NCBI RefSeq assembly: GCF_026619415.1
Contig: NZ_JAOVZR010000001.1
Span: 2,960,501 to 3,024,500, forward strand
Direction: 5' to 3'
Length of the DNA: 64,000 nt
From: Hoeflea algicola
GTDB taxonomy: Bacteria; Pseudomonadota; Alphaproteobacteria; Rhizobiales; Rhizobiaceae
The position numbers were made by a program, and so were the translations under genes. Below the pieces are notes generated by a model that worked only from the letters and a program-made list of their open reading frames with translations, ran no database searches and was not told the origin of the DNA. Shown here in pieces: positions 1-13,706 of the stretch; positions within the stretch are counted from its first letter, which is position 1; every line of letters starts with the position of its first letter.

Positions 1-188
1 GATATATCCGCCACATACGCCATGGAACCGACCCCTCTGGACTCCGCTGTCGCAGAACCTATGGCAAGCGATTGTGATGTCACGATGACACCACGCTAAC
101 GCTCTCGTTTACCCCCCGCTAAGGCCTCAATGCAATAGTCGGCTGCAAGTTCCGCAACATCGCGGAGGCGAATACTCATGGGTGCATC

Positions 189-1124
189 ATGCAACAACCG
201 CTGGTTATCGCCGCCCCGGACGTGATTCTGGAACAGCAGCACTGGCTCGCGCAACTGATCCAGGAGCGACGGCTGTCCGCCAAGACCGCCGAAGCTTACG
301 AGCGCGACCTGCGGCAGTTCTTGAGTTTCCTGACCGGGCATCTGGGTGGGCCGCCGAGGATTGCCGACCTCGCCGATCTCAAGCCACTCGACCTGCGCGC
401 CTTCATGGCCGTGCGCCGCCGACAAGGCGCCGGCGCCAGAACGCTGGGCCGCGGCCTTGCCGGCATCCGTTCGTTTCTCAGGCACCTCGAGCGCAAGGGG
501 CTGGCCAACGCCGCCGGTGCCGCCGCCACCCGCGCGCCCAAACAACCGAAATCTCTGCCCAGGCCGCTCAATGCCCGCGATGCCTGCCGGGTGGTCGACA
601 CCGACCTTCAGCTTGCCGACGAGCCCTGGATTGCTGCCCGCAACGCCGCCGTGCTGACACTGCTCTACGGTTGCGGCCTGCGCATCTCCGAAGCCCTGTC
701 GCTGACGATTGCCGATCTGCCGCAGGGTGGTGAAAGCCTGCGAATCACCGGCAAGGGCGACAAGACCCGGCTTGTGCCGCTGTTGCCGATCGCCCGTCAG
801 GCGGTCGATGCCTATCTCAAGCTGTGCCCCTATGCGCCGGCGCCCGATGCACCGATGTTCCGCGGCGCCCGCGGCGGCCCCTTGCAGCCGGCCATCGTGC
901 AAAAGGAAATGCGGCGGCTGCGCGGTGCGCTCGACCTGCCCGACAGCGCCACGCCGCATGCACTCAGGCATTCATTTGCCACCCACCTGCTCGCCGGTGG
1001 CGGCGATTTGCGTACCATCCAGGAACTGCTCGGCCATGCCAGCCTCTCGACCACCCAGGTCTATACCGGCGTTGATACCAGCCGGCTAATCGAGATTTAC
1101 GACCGCGCCCATCCCCGCGCCTGA
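189..1124 (+). CDS. xerC: Tyrosine recombinase XerC
   Basis: Site-specific tyrosine recombinase that, with XerD, resolves chromosome dimers at dif near the division septum. The 311-residue protein has an N-terminal SAM-like core-binding domain (about residues 15-105) and a catalytic domain (about 125-305). All six catalytic residues are visible: Arg165 in GCGLRISEAL, Lys189 in TGKGDKTR, His257 and Arg260 in PHALRHSF, His283 in LLGHAS and the nucleophile Tyr292 in QVYTG. The start follows a GGAGG about 17 bases upstream; a nearer ATG at 178 is out of frame. XerC is preferred over XerD from the length and overall look, but the two are paralogues and phage-type integrases share the motifs. No mobile element flanks it, which favours the housekeeping role. 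Confidence 0.88.
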   Translation: MQQPLVIAAPDVILEQQHWLAQLIQERRLSAKTAEAYERDLRQFLSFLTGHLGGPPRIADLADLKPLDLRAFMAVRRRQGAGARTLGRGLAGIRSFLRHLERKGLANAAGAAATRAPKQPKSLPRPLNARDACRVVDTDLQLADEPWIAARNAAVLTLLYGCGLRISEALSLTIADLPQGGESLRITGKGDKTRLVPLLPIARQAVDAYLKLCPYAPAPDAPMFRGARGGPLQPAIVQKEMRRLRGALDLPDSATPHALRHSFATHLLAGGGDLRTIQELLGHASLSTTQVYTGVDTSRLIEIYDRAHPRA

Positions 1125-1339
1125 TCCCGCAAACCCGGCCCCGCTTTGTGTCGACCGCCGACGCAGCGGCAGGACCTTGGTCGGCCTCGCTATTTCGCAG
1201 GCTCAGGCCCGCGCAGTCTTGCCCGAGACGGTCGTTAACCTGGCATTCACCACGTCTGCAGGCGGACTGACCGATTAACCCAATTGTCGCCACCACGGCG
1301 CTAGAATGGCAGGAACGATTCAACAGGAATGGCCTGCAC

Positions 1340-2431
1340 ATGCGACACCAGCCCGTCATTTCCAAGCTGCACACGATGTGTGTGCGGGTTCCCCGGCTGG
1401 TCTTTGCAATTGCCGCGTCGCTACCGCTGGTCTTGCTCTTGTTGCTGGTAACCGGTCTGCTGCTCGGTGGCGGCAAGGCTCGCGCCGAAACCGCCGAATC
1501 CTGTGGTGGCGAGAATCTGGTGACCCGTCTGGCAACCACCAACCCGGAAGCACTGGCTAAGGCCCGGGCCGAGGCAGAGGCGATCCCCAATGGCCGCGGC
1601 CTGTTGTGGAAGATCGAAAAACCGGGTCTTGAGCCGTCCTATCTGCTCGGCACCATGCATGTCACCGACCCCCGCGTCACCCGCATGCCCGATGCAGCCC
1701 GCACCGCTTTCGACACAGTCGATACCGTCGTCATCGAGACAATCGACATTCTCGACCCGGCCAAGGCCCAGGCCGCAATGATGATGAAGCCGGAACTGAC
1801 GATGTTTACCGACGGCACCACGCTGACCTCGTTGCTGAGCGCCGAAGACGCCCACATCGTCGAGGCCGAACTGGCGCGCCGCGGCATTCCTCTGGCGCTG
1901 GTCTCCCGCATGAAGCCATGGATGATCGCCGGACTGGTCGCTCAGCCCGCCTGCGAGATCGCCCGCAAGGCAGACGGCGCTGAATTCCTCGACATGAAGA
2001 TCGCCAACGACGCCAAGAAGGCCGGCAAGCAACTGCTCGGGCTGGAGAGCATCGGCGAACAGATCAAGGCGATGGCTGACCTGCCGATGGAGTTTCACGT
2101 CCGCGGTCTGGTCGAGACTATCCGGTTGGCCGATTTGATGCCCGACATCATGGCCACCATGACCGAGTTGTATCTTGAAGGCGAGATCGCGCTGATCATG
2201 CCGGCGATTCTGGCTGCCGGTCCCGCCGACACCGATGAGGACGTGAGCGGCTATGCCGAGTTCGAAGAACGCATCGTGCTGGTTCGCAACCGCCTGATGG
2301 CCGAACGCGCCGCACCGATCCTCGACAAGGGCAACGCGCTTATCGCCGTTGGCGCCCTGCATCTGCCGGGTGAACAAGGCCTGGTCTCGCTTCTGGAAGA
2401 AGCAGGATATACACTGACCCAGCAACAATAG
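1340..2431 (+). CDS. TraB/GumN family protein (secreted or membrane-anchored)
   Basis: A member of the TraB/GumN family, whose bacterial members are poorly characterised and have been proposed to be metalloprotease- or haem-related. The 363-residue product has a hydrophobic segment at about 20-43, either a signal peptide or an anchor, so the domain probably lies in the periplasm. Diagnostic motifs are LLGTMHV at residues 102-108 (the conserved GxxH) and, near the C-terminus, a VGALHLPGEQGLVSLL block (the second conserved H with G-L-L). An AGGAATGG ribosome-binding stretch precedes the chosen ATG; a later in-frame Met (residue 13) would still keep the hydrophobic segment. It stands alone downstream of xerC and its substrate cannot be deduced. 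Confidence 0.75.
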   Translation: MRHQPVISKLHTMCVRVPRLVFAIAASLPLVLLLLLVTGLLLGGGKARAETAESCGGENLVTRLATTNPEALAKARAEAEAIPNGRGLLWKIEKPGLEPSYLLGTMHVTDPRVTRMPDAARTAFDTVDTVVIETIDILDPAKAQAAMMMKPELTMFTDGTTLTSLLSAEDAHIVEAELARRGIPLALVSRMKPWMIAGLVAQPACEIARKADGAEFLDMKIANDAKKAGKQLLGLESIGEQIKAMADLPMEFHVRGLVETIRLADLMPDIMATMTELYLEGEIALIMPAILAAGPADTDEDVSGYAEFEERIVLVRNRLMAERAAPILDKGNALIAVGALHLPGEQGLVSLLEEAGYTLTQQQ

Positions 2432-2635
2432 CCTCTGTCGTATGTACTGAATGTATTATCTCAGAATATACACGGAATGTTACATAATGTAAGTTTACGT
2501 GCGCTGGCGCACAAGCAAGCGATCCAATGCTTTCAACATAACTCCAAAATTCGATTCCATTTTTTCTTCAATACTTCGGAACCAATCTCCCGGTCATGGC
2601 GTTAGCGCCATATAACCGACGAAGGAGATGTTGAA

Positions 2636-2983
2636 ATGGTTGAATACACCCCCCATAACCGTCCCGGCGAACACACCCGCCCGAATGAGCATATCCGCGA
2701 AACAACCGTGGTCGACTCCGGTCGGTCCGGCGGCTGGATCGCCGCCGTCGTGCTGATCGTCCTGCTTGCCATCGGCGGCTTTGTCTACTGGAGCGCCGAC
2801 GGCGGCCCGGCAACTGCACCGGCCAACACCGACGCTGAAATCAATCTGCAGGTCGCTCCCGAGGCTGGCGCTCCGGGTACCGAAGCAGTCCAGCCGGCAC
2901 CGGCAGCCCCTGCAGCACCGGCCGAGACCGCACCGGCTGACCCGGCCGCTGCACCCGTCGAACCGGCCCCGCAGAGCAACTGA
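2636..2983 (+). CDS. Small single-pass membrane protein with Pro/Ala-rich tail
   Basis: A 115-residue protein of unknown function. Residues 1-30 are polar and His/Arg-containing, residues about 35-53 form one transmembrane segment (SGGWIAAVVLIVLLAIGGFV), and the remainder is an Ala/Pro/Glu-rich, probably disordered tail with repeated PAPAAPAAPAE-like stretches. The ATG is preceded by a good AAGGAG ribosome-binding site, and a strong terminator hairpin lies 40 bases beyond the stop, so it looks like a real monocistronic gene. Its upstream spacer (2432-2635) is visibly AT-rich for this genome and presumably carries the promoter. Topology suggests an N-in protein with a periplasmic tail; function cannot be assigned. 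Confidence 0.7.
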   Translation: MVEYTPHNRPGEHTRPNEHIRETTVVDSGRSGGWIAAVVLIVLLAIGGFVYWSADGGPATAPANTDAEINLQVAPEAGAPGTEAVQPAPAAPAAPAETAPADPAAAPVEPAPQSN

Positions 2984-3021
2984 TAACCTAAAGTCGGGTT
3001 TCGGCCCGGCTCCTCCCAGAC

Positions 3022-3055
3022 AAAAGCCGCCCGGCACAAACCGGGCGGCTTTTTG
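3022..3055. terminator. Bidirectional intrinsic terminator
   Basis: A perfect GCCGCCCGG / CCGGGCGGC stem with a CACAAA loop is flanked by AAAA on the left and TTTTTG on the right. It therefore has a U-run for either strand and sits between the convergent small membrane gene ending at 2983 and the DUF2867 gene ending at 3083. Confidence 0.85.
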
Positions 3056-3082
3056 TTGTGCGGAATAGGCCATCCCTGTTGG

Positions 3083-3559
3083 TCAGCCGACGCGGGACAG
3101 CGAACTTGCCACAATCAATTTGTGGAACGGCATGATCACCGACAGATAGGCGCGGCCAAGGAAATTGTGCCGCCTGATCAGGGTCATCATCCGGATGCGG
3201 GTTTCACCGTCACCGGATGGCTCGGTAAGCACCACAATCCGGAAATCGAGATGCCGGTCATCAAAACCGAGAACCATCTCCGCGTCGTTCTTGCTGATGA
3301 CCGGAAAGAACCCGACACGCGCCACCGTAGTCGCAGCACCTGCCGGATTGCCCTTCAGGCCGAATGGCCTGACAACGAGATTGCGCAGCACCATCAGCAC
3401 GCCAACCCATTTGGGCATGCGTTCGAACGCCTGACGAGCGACAGCTTCCGCCGACAACCCGGGTCTTGCGGACAGCATTTCAAAGCAATCGGCCCAATCC
3501 GCATCCGGCAGCGCTGGATGCGGCAGACAAACCCGGATTTCACGGGCTTTCATCGCCAT
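3083..3559 (-). CDS. DUF2867 domain-containing protein
   Basis: A 158-residue protein resembling the DUF2867 family; no biochemical role is established for it. It is soluble, with a central amphipathic region (KWVGVLMVLRNLVVRPFGL), then a DDRHLDFRI segment and a C-terminal RIRMMTLIRRHNFLGRAYL stretch typical of the family, which may bind a hydrophobic ligand. It starts only 30 bases downstream of the lpd stop, so it is probably the last cistron of the TCA operon, and its 3' end runs into the bidirectional terminator. An alternative in-frame ATG lies two codons further in. The family assignment rests on pattern recall. Confidence 0.62.
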   Translation of the reverse strand: MAMKAREIRVCLPHPALPDADWADCFEMLSARPGLSAEAVARQAFERMPKWVGVLMVLRNLVVRPFGLKGNPAGAATTVARVGFFPVISKNDAEMVLGFDDRHLDFRIVVLTEPSGDGETRIRMMTLIRRHNFLGRAYLSVIMPFHKLIVASSLSRVG

Positions 3560-3589
3560 AGGTGTTTCTCGTGGCCAGACACCTGGCTT

Positions 3590-4996
3590 CTACATATGCA
3601 GCGGCTTGAAGAAAGTGGCGAGTGCGGCTTCCTTGACCGCTTCCGACATGGTCGGATGGGCATGACAGGTGCGACCGAGATCCTCGGACGAGCCGCCAAA
3701 TTCCATCAGTACCGCAGCTTCGTGGATCATCTCGCCGGCGCCGAAGCCGACGATGTGAACGCCCAGCACCCGGTCGGTCTCGGCATCGGCCAGCACCTTG
3801 ACGAAACCGTCAGTGGCCTGCATCGCCCGGGCCCGGCCATTGGCCGAGAACGGAAACTTGCCGGTCTTGTATTTGACACCGTCGGCCTTGAGTTCTTCCT
3901 CGGTCTTGCCCACCGCAGCCACTTCGGGGCTCGTATAGACCACGCCCGGGATGACGCCGTAATTCACATGACCGGCCTGGCCGGCCATGATCTCTGCCAA
4001 TGCCACCCCTTCATCCTCGGCCTTGTGGGCGAGCATCGGCCCGACAATTACATCACCGATAGCGTACACGCCGGGCACATTGGTCTGGTAATGATTATCG
4101 GTGCGCACCCGTCCGCGCTCATCGAGCACGACGCCGGCGTCTTCCAGTCCAAGCCCTTCGGTATAGGGTTTGCGACCGGTAGCGATCAGCACCACATCGG
4201 CATCCACCGTCTCGGCGTCGCCGCCCTTGACCGGCTCGAACGAAACCTTGGCGCCCTTGCCGGATTTTTCCACGCCGGTAACCTTGGCGCCGAGCTTGAA
4301 GCTCATGCCCTGCTTGGCCAGAATCCGCTGGAACTGCTTGGCGACGTCGCGATCCATGCCGCCGAGCAGCGTGTCGAGATATTCGATCACCGTCACCTTG
4401 GCCCCGAGCCGCGCCCACACCGAGCCCATTTCCAGCCCGATGACACCGCCGCCAACGACGATGAGATGGTCAGGCACCTTGTCCAGCGCAATCGCACCGG
4501 TGGATGAAACGATGGTCTTCTCGTCGATATCGACCTTGACGCCGGGAATGCCGGCGACATCCGAGCCGGTAGCAATGACGATATTCTTGGCTTCGAGCTC
4601 CTGCGGCTTGCCGTCTTCGCCGGTCACCGAGATCTTGCCTGCGCCCAGCAGCTTGCCGGTGCCGATGAAGCTGTCGATCTTGTTCTTCTTGAACAGATAG
4701 GCGACGCCGTCGACGTTGGATTTGACCGTCGCATCCTTGTGCGCCATCATCTTTTCAAGATTGAGCTTCGGTGCGCCGACCTCGACCCCGAGCGAATCCA
4801 TGCCGTGGCCCGCGTGCTGGAACATTTCCGAGGCATGCAGCAGCGCCTTAGACGGAATACAGCCTATATTCAGGCAGGTACCACCAAACGTCGCGCGCTT
4901 TTCAATCACCGCAACCTTGAGACCGAGCTGTGCTGCCTTGATGGCGCAAACATAACCGCCTGGCCCGGATCCGATGATGATGACGTCGTAACTCAT
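3590..4996 (-). CDS. lpd: Dihydrolipoyl dehydrogenase (E3 of 2-oxoglutarate dehydrogenase)
   Basis: FAD-dependent E3 that reoxidises dihydrolipoamide on SucB with NAD+. The 468-residue protein shows the FAD-binding GSGPGGY, the redox disulfide Cys41/Cys46 in GGTCLNIGCIPSK, the NAD-binding GGGVIGLEMGS segment, and the catalytic His447-Glu452 pair in HAHPTMSE near the C-terminus. The ATG at 4996 is chosen because an AAAGGAAAAG site precedes it and the FAD fingerprint starts at once; upstream in-frame codons add only an unlikely leader. It is co-oriented with sucA and sucB, separated from sucB by one secreted-protein gene, which marks it as the OGDH-associated E3 copy; rhizobia usually have further copies with pyruvate dehydrogenase. 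Confidence 0.95.
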   Translation of the reverse strand: MSYDVIIIGSGPGGYVCAIKAAQLGLKVAVIEKRATFGGTCLNIGCIPSKALLHASEMFQHAGHGMDSLGVEVGAPKLNLEKMMAHKDATVKSNVDGVAYLFKKNKIDSFIGTGKLLGAGKISVTGEDGKPQELEAKNIVIATGSDVAGIPGVKVDIDEKTIVSSTGAIALDKVPDHLIVVGGGVIGLEMGSVWARLGAKVTVIEYLDTLLGGMDRDVAKQFQRILAKQGMSFKLGAKVTGVEKSGKGAKVSFEPVKGGDAETVDADVVLIATGRKPYTEGLGLEDAGVVLDERGRVRTDNHYQTNVPGVYAIGDVIVGPMLAHKAEDEGVALAEIMAGQAGHVNYGVIPGVVYTSPEVAAVGKTEEELKADGVKYKTGKFPFSANGRARAMQATDGFVKVLADAETDRVLGVHIVGFGAGEMIHEAAVLMEFGGSSEDLGRTCHAHPTMSEAVKEAALATFFKPLHM

Positions 4997-5138
4997 GGTC
5001 TTTTCCTTTTGATCGAAACCGGGCTCGCGCAAAGAGCCCTCGTGTTCAACTTGACGCGCTCACGCCGCGCCGCAAAACCTTGGCCGGAACATGCAAGCGA
5101 GTGTGTGTTCAATCCACCCCCGCCCGGCATGCATCACC

Positions 5139-5663
5139 TTATTCCTGACAGCCCGAGAGACGAAACACATCGCCCGGCAGGTGTTCAATCCGTTTTTCCC
5201 GCCAGGCCTTCGACTGCATCACGGCGGCGGAAAAATCCGGCAGCAGCAAGCTTGCCGACGCTGGCTGCGGGCCAGCGGCAAGTGTCAGCCACCCAGCCCC
5301 ACCGCTCTCGTCTAGGGCGTAGATCGGCCCTTGCCACACCGTGCAAGCGTCGATCTCGGCGCCGGTGGCGTCGCCTTGCGGACATTCATGCAGAACGACG
5401 CCCCAAGGCCGGTCCGGCTCGCCCGCCATCATCACCACGCCTTCCATCATAACGCCACTGCCGGCGAAACTCAGGCCGAAGCGGTGGCTCATGCTATCGG
5501 CCTCTCCCAGAGGCCCGGAGAAGGCAATCTCGGCATTGGAGCCGGCTTCGCTATAGACCGCCAGCGCCTGAGGGCACGCCGCTTGCGCCGCCGTGGTCGC
5601 CGCACCCGCAAGGGCGGCGACCATCAGCAAGAAACCCGGTCGGCAGGCGTGCCTCGACGCCAT
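5139..5663 (-). CDS. Secreted hypothetical protein inside the suc-lpd operon
   Basis: A 174-residue protein of unknown function with a classical signal peptide (hydrophobic core at about 10-27, cleavage after AAQA). The mature part has four Cys residues (ACPQ near the N-terminus, HECPQ, DACTVW and the terminal SGCQE), suggesting two disulfides in the periplasm. It starts 12 bases after the sucB stop, and its ribosome-binding site TAGGAGG overlaps the sucB TAG stop, so translation is probably coupled. It is thus a periplasmic passenger between the E2 and E3 genes of a cytoplasmic complex. I recall uncharacterised proteins at this position in related genomes but cannot name a family. Confidence 0.65.
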   Translation of the reverse strand: MASRHACRPGFLLMVAALAGAATTAAQAACPQALAVYSEAGSNAEIAFSGPLGEADSMSHRFGLSFAGSGVMMEGVVMMAGEPDRPWGVVLHECPQGDATGAEIDACTVWQGPIYALDESGGAGWLTLAAGPQPASASLLLPDFSAAVMQSKAWREKRIEHLPGDVFRLSGCQE

Positions 5664-5675
5664 CAGATCGGCCTC

Positions 5676-6902
5676 CTACAGGTCGAGCACCAGCCGCTCG
5701 GGATCTTCCAGGCTGTCCTTGACCCGCACCAGGAAGGTCACGGCGTCCTTGCCGTCGACAATCCGGTGGTCATAGGAAAGCGCCAGATACATCATCGGCC
5801 GGATCACCACCTGGCCGCCGACAGCCATCGGCCGTTCTTGAATCTTGTGCATGCCGAGAATGCCCGACTGCGGCGAGTTGAGGATCGGCGAGGACATCAG
5901 CGAGCCGTAGACGCCACCATTGGAAATGGTGAAGGTACCGCCCTGCATGTCAGCCATCGACAATTCGCCATCGCGCGCGGCGCGGCCCAGACGGCCGATT
6001 TCCTTTTCGACCTCGGCAATGCTCATCTGGTCGGCATCACGCACCACCGGCACCACAAGACCCTTCTCCGTGCCGACGGCAACGCCGACATGGCAGTAAT
6101 TCTTATAGATCAGGTCTGTACCGTCGATCTCTGCATTGACCGCCGGGATTTCCTTCAGCGCATGGGTCACCGCCTTGGTGAAGAAGCCCATGAAGCCGAG
6201 CTTGACGCCGTGCTTCTTCTCAAACAGTTCCTTGTACTTCTTGCGCATCTCCATCACCGCGCTCATGTCCACCTCGTTGTAGGTGGTCAGCATCGCAGCG
6301 GTGTTCTGGGCTTCCTTGAGGCGGCGCGCGATGGTCTGGCGCAGACGCGTCATCTTCACCCGTTCTTCGCGTGGCGCATCGTCTGCCGAGGAAGTCGAGC
6401 GCGGTGCGGCGGCGACCGGAGCGGCGGCCGAGCCCTTGCCGATGGCATCGAGCACATCGCCCTTGAGCACCTGGCCGCGCTTGCCCGAACCGGCAACATC
6501 GCCGGCATCGATCTTGTTCTCGGCCATCAGTTTCTGCGCTGACGGTGCCGCCGGCATGTCGGTATCAGACTTGCTGGCAGCAGCCGGGGCCGCAGTCTTC
6601 GCGGCCGGGGCTTCGGTTTTTGTTTCAGCTTTCGCTTCAGCCTTGGCCGGCGCCGCGGCAACATAGCCCTCGGTGATGTTGGCGAGCAGACCATTGACCT
6701 CGACCGTTTCACCATCCTTGGCGAGAATTTCGGTCAGAGTGCCGGAAACCGGCGAGGGAACTTCGATGGAAACCTTGTCGGTTTCCAGTTCCACCAGCGA
6801 CTCGTCGACCTTGACGGTGTCGCCCACCTTCTTCAACCAGGTGCCGATGGTGGCTTCGCTGACGGATTCGCCAAGGGTCGGGACGCGGACTTCAGTAGCC
6901 AT
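5676..6902 (-). CDS. sucB: Dihydrolipoyllysine succinyltransferase (OGDH E2)
   Basis: Core E2 of 2-oxoglutarate dehydrogenase: it carries succinyl on a swinging lipoyl arm and passes it to CoA. The 408-residue protein has an N-terminal lipoyl domain (residues 1-75, lipoyl-lysine Lys43 in [13 protein letters not shown]), an Ala/Lys/Pro-rich linker, a peripheral subunit-binding domain (about 115-155, [20 protein letters not shown]) and the acyltransferase domain with His379-Asp383 in DHRIVDG near the end. The ATG at 6902 begins at the lipoyl-domain sequence MATEV; an upstream in-frame TTG would add eight residues and is less likely. It follows sucA by 57 bases. Confidence 0.95.
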   Translation of the reverse strand: MATEVRVPTLGESVSEATIGTWLKKVGDTVKVDESLVELETDKVSIEVPSPVSGTLTEILAKDGETVEVNGLLANITEGYVAAAPAKAEAKAETKTEAPAAKTAAPAAASKSDTDMPAAPSAQKLMAENKIDAGDVAGSGKRGQVLKGDVLDAIGKGSAAAPVAAAPRSTSSADDAPREERVKMTRLRQTIARRLKEAQNTAAMLTTYNEVDMSAVMEMRKKYKELFEKKHGVKLGFMGFFTKAVTHALKEIPAVNAEIDGTDLIYKNYCHVGVAVGTEKGLVVPVVRDADQMSIAEVEKEIGRLGRAARDGELSMADMQGGTFTISNGGVYGSLMSSPILNSPQSGILGMHKIQERPMAVGGQVVIRPMMYLALSYDHRIVDGKDAVTFLVRVKDSLEDPERLVLDL

Positions 6903-6959
6903 GATGATTATTCCGTTCTTTCTCAATCAGACAGATCGCAAGCGGGCGGCGCTGGCGGG

Positions 6960-9950
<2,991 letters not shown>

Positions 9951-10016
9951 GGATCTCACCTTTTCCGCGGGCCGTTTCGGCCCTTCCCTAGACTTTTTCG
10001 CAGGATTATGGCGGCT

Positions 10017-10427
10017 TTACGCCACCAGCCTGCCCAACCCGAGACCCAGCGCTGCTGTGTCGCTGTAGACCTGGTACCGTGCGATCTTGCCGTCGCGTAG
10101 CGTGAACATGTTGACAGTTTCTGTGTGCACCTCGCGTCCGTTCGCCTTGACCGTCCACTCGCCCTTGAGCACCGTGATCACGGTGTCACCAGCCACATGG
10201 ATTGCAAGCGGTTCGACCGCGTCGATCACCAAATGATCGCCCACGGTCGCAAGGAAGTTTTCGAACCGCTCGAAGCCGATCCAGTCTCCGGCCCAGGGCA
10301 AAAGCCCGTCAGGCGCCGGATAATGGACTTCGATGTCGTCGGAAACGACGCCGCGCAGGGCCTGACTGTCGCCCGCTTTCAGCGCAGCGTAGTAGCGGTC
10401 CAGCGTTTCGCGCACGGCGTCGCTCAT
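10017..10427 (-). CDS. NTF2-like/SnoaL-type protein
   Basis: A 136-residue cone-fold protein of the nuclear transport factor 2/SnoaL-like superfamily. Recognisable features are the N-terminal helix ETLDRYYAALKAGDSQALRG, then SDDIEVHYPAPDGLLPWAGDWIGFERFENFL and the closing strands VNMFTLRDGKIARYQVYSDTAALGL, a pattern shared with limonene-epoxide hydrolase-like and polyketide-cyclase-like members; substrate cannot be inferred. The start at 10427 has an AAGGACGG site. It lies between sucD (17 bases upstream) and sucA (66 bases downstream), where relatives usually have sucD followed by sucA directly, so it is a passenger in the operon. It may act on a small hydrophobic metabolite or be only a binding protein. 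Confidence 0.75.
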   Translation of the reverse strand: MSDAVRETLDRYYAALKAGDSQALRGVVSDDIEVHYPAPDGLLPWAGDWIGFERFENFLATVGDHLVIDAVEPLAIHVAGDTVITVLKGEWTVKANGREVHTETVNMFTLRDGKIARYQVYSDTAALGLGLGRLVA

Positions 10428-10444
10428 CGTTACCGTCCTTGATT

Positions 10445-11347
10445 TCAGCCCTTGAGGACTTCGACCAGTGTCTTGCCAAGACGTGCAGGTGAAGGAGAGA
10501 CGCGGATGCCCGCGGCTTCCATGGCCTTGATCTTGTCGTCGGCGCCGCCCTTGCCGCCCGAAATCACGGCGCCGGCATGGCCCATGGTACGTCCGGGAGG
10601 TGCGGTGCGACCAGCGATGAAGCCTGCCATCGGCTTGCTTCTGCCCTTCTTGGCCTGCTCGATCAGCCATGCGGCCGCATCTTCTTCAGCCGAACCACCG
10701 ATTTCACCGATCATGATGATCGATTCGGTTTCCGGATCGTCGAGATACAGATCAAGAATGTCGATGAACTCGGTGCCCTTGACGGGGTCGCCGCCGATGC
10801 CGACAGCACTCGACTGGCCAAGACCTTCATTGGTGGTCTGGAACACAGCCTCATAGGTCAGCGTGCCCGAGCGCGACAGGATGCCCACCGAGCCCTTCTT
10901 GAAGATATTGCCCGGCATGATGCCGATCTTGCACTCGTCCGGCGTCATCACGCCGGGGCAGTTGGGGCCGATCAACCGTGATTTCGACTTGTCGAGGATC
11001 GCCTTGGCGCGGATCATGTCGGCCACCGGAATACCTTCGGTGATGCAGACGATCAGTTCGATCTCGGCATTGATGGCTTCGATGATCGCGTCCGCGGCAC
11101 CGGCCGGTGGCACATAGATCACGGAAGCATTGGCGCCGGTCTCGGCCTTGCCTTCGGCAACGGATGCGAAGATCGGCAGTTTCTGGCCGCCCGAACCTTC
11201 CCAGGTCGAGCCACCCTTTTTCGGGTGAATGCCGCCGACCATCTGCGTGCCGTGATAGGCCAGCGCCTGTTCGGTGTGGAAGGTGCCGGTCTTGCCGGTC
11301 AGGCCCTGAACCAGAACCTTGGTGTTCTTGTCGATCAAAATGGACAT
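10445..11347 (-). CDS. sucD: Succinyl-CoA synthetase (ADP-forming) alpha subunit
   Basis: Alpha subunit of succinyl-CoA synthetase, which makes ATP or GTP from succinyl-CoA. The 300-residue protein has the CoA-binding Rossmann start [12 protein letters not shown], the [18 protein letters not shown] segment and the phosphohistidine His257 in [13 protein letters not shown]. It begins three bases after the sucC stop and belongs to the same transcript. Length and motifs match the bacterial ADP-forming enzyme. Confidence 0.95.
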   Translation of the reverse strand: MSILIDKNTKVLVQGLTGKTGTFHTEQALAYHGTQMVGGIHPKKGGSTWEGSGGQKLPIFASVAEGKAETGANASVIYVPPAGAADAIIEAINAEIELIVCITEGIPVADMIRAKAILDKSKSRLIGPNCPGVMTPDECKIGIMPGNIFKKGSVGILSRSGTLTYEAVFQTTNEGLGQSSAVGIGGDPVKGTEFIDILDLYLDDPETESIIMIGEIGGSAEEDAAAWLIEQAKKGRSKPMAGFIAGRTAPPGRTMGHAGAVISGGKGGADDKIKAMEAAGIRVSPSPARLGKTLVEVLKG

Positions 11348-11350
11348 GGA

Positions 11351-12547
11351 TCAGGCCCCCTTCACGGCGTTGACGATTTTCTGCGCCGCATCATCGAGAT
11401 CGTCAGCCGCGATCACGTCGAGGCCGCTTTCATTGATGATCTTCTTGCCGAGTGCCACGTTGGTGCCTTCGAGGCGAACCACCAGCGGAACCTTCAGCCC
11501 GACTTCCTTGACCGCGGCAACAACGCCCTCGGCGATGACATCACATTTCATGATGCCGCCGAAGATGTTGACCAGGATGCCTTTGACAGCCGGGTCAGCG
11601 GTGATGATCTTGAACGCTGCCGTAACCTTTTCGGTAGTGGCGCCGCCGCCAACGTCGAGGAAGTTGGCTGGCTCCTGGCCGTAGAGCTTGATGATATCCA
11701 TCGTTGCCATGGCAAGGCCTGCGCCGTTGACCATGCAGCCGATATTGCCGTCGAGCGCGACATAGGCGAGGTCATATTTCGAGGCTTCGATCTCCTTCTC
11801 GTCCTCTTCGGACAAGTCACGCAGCTCGAGAATGTCCGGGTGACGGAACAGCGCGTTGTTGTCGAACGACACCTTGGAATCGAGCACCCGCAGCCGTCCG
11901 CTCTTCATGACGATCAGCGGGTTGATTTCCAGAAGCGCCATGTCCTTTTCGACAAACGCCTTGTAGAGGATCGGAAACAGCTTTTCGCCGTCCTTGGCAG
12001 CCTCGCCGGAAAGCTCCAGCGCGCCGTTGAGCTTGGCCAGATCGGCCGCCGTGACGCCGGCCTGCGGATCGATGGCAACCGTGATGATCTTCTCCGGCGT
12101 TTCCTCGGCAACCGCCTCGATGTCCATGCCGCCCTCGGTGGACACCACGAAGGCCACCTGACCGACAGTACGATCAACCAGGATCGAGAGGTAAAGTTCG
12201 CGCTCGATGTCGGCGCCGTCTTCGATATAGAGACGATTGACCTGCTTGCCGGCGGGGCCGGTCTGCTTGGTCACCAGCGTATTGCCGAGCATTTCAGCCG
12301 CATGCGCCTTGGCTTCATCGATCGAAAACGCCAACCGCACGCCGCCCTTGGCGTCCGGTCCGAGTTCCTTGAACTTGCCCTTGCCGCGGCCACCGGCGTG
12401 GATCTGGCTCTTGACGACGTAAAGCGGACCCGGCAACGATTTCGCCGCCGCTTCCGCTTCGTCTGCCTTGAAGATGGCGACCCCTTCGGCCACCGGCGCG
12501 CCAAAACCCTTCAAGAGGGCTTTGGCCTGGTATTCATGGATGTTCAT
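11351..12547 (-). CDS. sucC: Succinyl-CoA synthetase (ADP-forming) beta subunit
   Basis: Beta subunit of succinyl-CoA synthetase with an N-terminal ATP-grasp domain ([16 protein letters not shown]; nucleotide loop [16 protein letters not shown]) and a C-terminal flavodoxin-like ligase domain ([32 protein letters not shown]) that contacts SucD. The 398-residue length is standard. It starts 36 bases after mdh and is followed at once by sucD. Confidence 0.95.
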   Translation of the reverse strand: MNIHEYQAKALLKGFGAPVAEGVAIFKADEAEAAAKSLPGPLYVVKSQIHAGGRGKGKFKELGPDAKGGVRLAFSIDEAKAHAAEMLGNTLVTKQTGPAGKQVNRLYIEDGADIERELYLSILVDRTVGQVAFVVSTEGGMDIEAVAEETPEKIITVAIDPQAGVTAADLAKLNGALELSGEAAKDGEKLFPILYKAFVEKDMALLEINPLIVMKSGRLRVLDSKVSFDNNALFRHPDILELRDLSEEDEKEIEASKYDLAYVALDGNIGCMVNGAGLAMATMDIIKLYGQEPANFLDVGGGATTEKVTAAFKIITADPAVKGILVNIFGGIMKCDVIAEGVVAAVKEVGLKVPLVVRLEGTNVALGKKIINESGLDVIAADDLDDAAQKIVNAVKGA

Positions 12548-12583
12548 GGGAACTCCTGGATTGAGTGGGCGGCGAAACCGCCT

Positions 12584-13706
<1,123 letters not shown>

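Noticed and set aside
96..179. A 27-codon minus-strand ORF (MSIRLRDVAELAADYCIEAL...) divergent from xerC.
   Set aside because: It looks protein-like and even LacI-like at its start, but has no ribosome-binding site and no recognised family.
5331..6542. Long plus-strand open frames over sucB, also over sucC-mdh, sdhA and ffh.
   Set aside because: His/Arg/Gly-rich antisense shadows of high-GC coding genes, without starts or motifs.
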